NCBI GenBank assembly: GCA_963835735.1
Contig: CAWIGP010000005.1
Span: 1-64,000 of the forward strand
DNA length: 64,000 bases
Reading direction: 5' to 3'
Source of the DNA: DASQMT01 sp963835735
Lineage (GTDB): Bacteria; Actinomycetota; Thermoleophilia; Solirubrobacterales; Solirubrobacteraceae
Part shown: one piece after another, positions 62,498-64,000 of the stretch
Position numbering within the stretch: position 1 is the first letter of the stretch
How the letters are laid out: each line of letters opens with the position of its first letter
Made by a program: the position numbers and the translations under genes
Notes under the pieces: generated by a model
Told to the model about the DNA's origin: nothing
The model's input: only the letters and a program-made list of their open reading frames with translations
Databases searched by the model: none

Positions 62498-63281
62498 CAA
62501 CCCCGACTTCGTCGAGGCGATCGAGCGCGGGCTCGAGGTCATCCGAGCGCTCGGGAACGCGCCCGACGGGCTGTCGCTCTCGCAGGTGGCCGAGGCGGCG
62601 GGGCTGCCGCGTCCCACCGCACGGCGCGCGCTCGTGACGCTCGAGATGCTCGGCTACGTGCGCGCCGAGGAGCGCATGTTCCGACTCACCCCGCGCGTGC
62701 TCGAGCTCGGCTGCGCATACGTCGGCTCGCTCGGCTTCTGGGACATCGTGCGGCCGCACCTGCAGGCGCTCGTCGAGCGGACGGGGGAGTCGAGCTCGAT
62801 GGGGCAGCTCGACGGCAGCGAGGTCGTGTACGTCGGCCGCGTCGCGGTGCCGAAGATCATCACGATCGCGGTCGGGGTCGGCACCCGCCTGCCGGCCGCG
62901 AGCACCTCGATGGGCCGGGTGCTGCTGGCGGCGCTGACACCCGCCGACCGCAGGGCTGCGCTGGCCGCATCCCCGCGCGGCGAGATCCACGCCGCCGCGG
63001 TGCCGAGCTGGCGCGAGCTCGACGTGCTGCTGGCCCAGGTCCGGGAGCAGGGCTGGGCGGCGGTCGACCAGCAGCTCGCCGTCGGAGTCCGGTCGGTCGC
63101 CGCGCCGCTGCGCGACCACGACGGCCGCACCGTCGCGGCCGTGAACGTCTGCGTCCACGCGGCCGAGCACAGCATGGAGGAGCTCGAGCGCGAGTTCCTG
63201 CCGCAGCTGCGCGAGACCGCCGGCGCGATCGAGGACGATCTCGCGGCGCGCCGCCGGATCCCGCATGTGGTCGTCTCGTGA
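62484..63281 (+). CDS. IclR-family transcriptional regulator
   Basis: 265 residues: winged helix (FVEAIERGLEVIRALGNAPDGLSLSQVAEAAGLPRPTARRALVTLEMLGYVR) and the C-terminal GAF-like effector domain (SSSMGQLDGSEVVYVGRVAV, LPAASTSMGRVLLAAL, VAAPLRDHDGRTVAAVNVCVH). Typically controls catabolism of aromatic or short organic acids; likely regulates the surrounding acyl-CoA synthetase / lyase operon. Overlaps both neighbours. Confidence 0.92.
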   Translation: MARVDNPDFVEAIERGLEVIRALGNAPDGLSLSQVAEAAGLPRPTARRALVTLEMLGYVRAEERMFRLTPRVLELGCAYVGSLGFWDIVRPHLQALVERTGESSSMGQLDGSEVVYVGRVAVPKIITIAVGVGTRLPAASTSMGRVLLAALTPADRRAALAASPRGEIHAAAVPSWRELDVLLAQVREQGWAAVDQQLAVGVRSVAAPLRDHDGRTVAAVNVCVHAAEHSMEELEREFLPQLRETAGAIEDDLAARRRIPHVVVS

Positions 63282-64000
63282 AGGCCGCGGTCCTGCACGA
63301 ATACGGCGCCACGCCGCGGTTCGGCGACTTCGCCGAGCCCAGCGCGGCGCCGGGGGGCGTGGTCGTCGAGATGGCCGCCGCCGCGCTGCACCACCTCGAC
63401 CTGCACAAGGCGACCGGCACGTTCTACATGGGGCCGCCGCCGCTGCCGTCGGTGGTCGGGACCGACGGCGTCGGCCGGCTGGACGACGGGCGACGCGTCT
63501 ACTTCGACGCGACGGTGGCGCCGTACGGCTCGATGGCCGAGCGGGCGCTGGCCTCCGACGAGGCGCTGTTCGAGGTGCCCGACGGCCTCGACGACGTTCG
63601 CGCCGCCGCGCTGGGCAACACCGGGCTCGGCGCGTGGCTCGCGGTCGCCTGGCGCTCACGGCTGGAGCCGGGGGAGACCGTCCTCGTGCTCGGGGCGACC
63701 GGCGCCGTCGGGACCATCGCCGTGCAGGCCGCCAAGCTGCTCGGTGCGGGCCGGGTCGTCGCGGCGGCGCGACCGAGCGAGCGCCTGGCGCGGCTGCGCC
63801 AACGCGGCGCCGACGCGATCGTCGAGCTCGATGGCGACGATCCGACCGCCGCGCTGCGGGCCGCCGCCGGCGGCGAGGTCGACGTCACGATCGACACGCT
63901 GTGGGGTGATCCCGCGCTCGCCGCCATCCAGGTCGCGGCGCGCGGGGCGCGGCACATCGCGGTCGGTCAGATCGCCGGCCTGGACGTGAGCCTGCCGGCT
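63278..64000 (+). CDS. MDR-family zinc-independent oxidoreductase (quinone-oxidoreductase-like), 3' truncated by window
   Basis: First ~241 residues only. GroES-like N-terminus (VKAAVLHEYGATPRFGDFAEP), LHHLDLHKATGTFYMGPPPLPSVVGTDGVG, and cofactor motif VLVLGATGAVGTIAVQAAKLLGA. The structural-zinc Cys cluster is absent, as in quinone oxidoreductase/YhdH types. GTG 63278 in a GTGA overlap with iclR. Part of the catabolic operon; the substrate is unknown. Confidence 0.87.
   Translation, partial: MKAAVLHEYGATPRFGDFAEPSAAPGGVVVEMAAAALHHLDLHKATGTFYMGPPPLPSVVGTDGVGRLDDGRRVYFDATVAPYGSMAERALASDEALFEVPDGLDDVRAAALGNTGLGAWLAVAWRSRLEPGETVLVLGATGAVGTIAVQAAKLLGAGRVVAAARPSERLARLRQRGADAIVELDGDDPTAALRAAAGGEVDVTIDTLWGDPALAAIQVAARGARHIAVGQIAGLDVSLPA

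Overview
High-GC bacterial chromosome, most likely a deep-branching actinobacterium of the class Thermoleophilia (Solirubrobacterales-like). The grounds are overall codon bias (third positions almost all G/C), a short HisG with HisZ, a FHA/GarA gene followed by a MerR/FtsR-type gene, a single-motif RsiG-like anti-sigma protein, SepF, and many starts with a -10-like TANNNT box 6-11 nt upstream and no Shine-Dalgarno (leaderless-type). The 16S fragment is too short to prove the taxonomy. No tRNA gene, CRISPR array, prophage or IS transposase was seen.

Layout. 1-3.6 kb: end of an rRNA operon (16S 3' end, tRNA-less spacer, 23S, 5S, terminator). 3.7-6.2 kb: RibD_C/DHFR-like protein and a secreted glycerophosphodiesterase. 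6.2-12.2 kb (minus): HD hydrolase, isocitrate/isopropylmalate dehydrogenase and a seven-function Mrp/Mbh-type cation antiporter in six genes (E-F fused, G, D, E/B, C, D-type subunit). 12.3-20.3 kb: murA followed by the overlapping hisZGDBHA genes and, after an antisense secreted-protein gene, hisF. 20.3-23.3 kb: beta-propeller membrane protein (minus) and CCA-adding enzyme. 23.3-23.8 kb: repeat-rich noncoding block. 23.8-29.7 kb: EamA exporter with divergent Lrp regulator, then pgeF, yggS, sepF, proC, yggT, lspA, rluD (envelope and division cluster). 29.7-41.5 kb: rpsB-tsf-pyrH-frr-uppS-cdsA-(DUF6328-like)-dxr-rseP, then acyl-CoA synthetase, SDR and ispG, linking translation, lipid carrier and MEP isoprenoid synthesis. 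41.5-44.8 kb: second repeat element, alcohol dehydrogenase and a split LigD (polymerase plus ligase). 44.8-50.3 kb: secreted aromatic-lyase-like protein, lipoprotein, Uma2 protein, secreted glycosidase-like protein, superoxide dismutase. 50.4-55.3 kb: proS, pgsA, rsiG-like, garA-like, ftsR-like, apt, SRPBCC. 55.4-59.1 kb: membrane protein and a large membrane-spanning SARP/BTAD-propeller-binding-protein fusion. 59.1-64 kb: MetE-like protein divergent from an acyl-CoA synthetase / citryl-CoA-lyase-like / IclR / MDR oxidoreductase operon cut by the window end.

Two things dominate the 'second look' list. First, about twenty single-base frameshifts, nearly all +1 and mostly an extra C/G, break otherwise perfect housekeeping genes (cdsA, dxr, proS, icd and others); a sequencing or consensus artefact is the first explanation. 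Gene extents below are given across these shifts. Second, several unusual architectures survive that caveat: the membrane SARP-propeller-PBP fusion, the stand-alone Mbh-ordered antiporter, an Asp-for-Cys MurA, a secreted lyase without the Ala-Ser-Gly triad, a very long repetitive tail on ribosomal protein S2, a secreted protein with a sigma region-4-like helix-turn-helix, and two intergenic elements bounded by the same inverted ~26-bp sequence.
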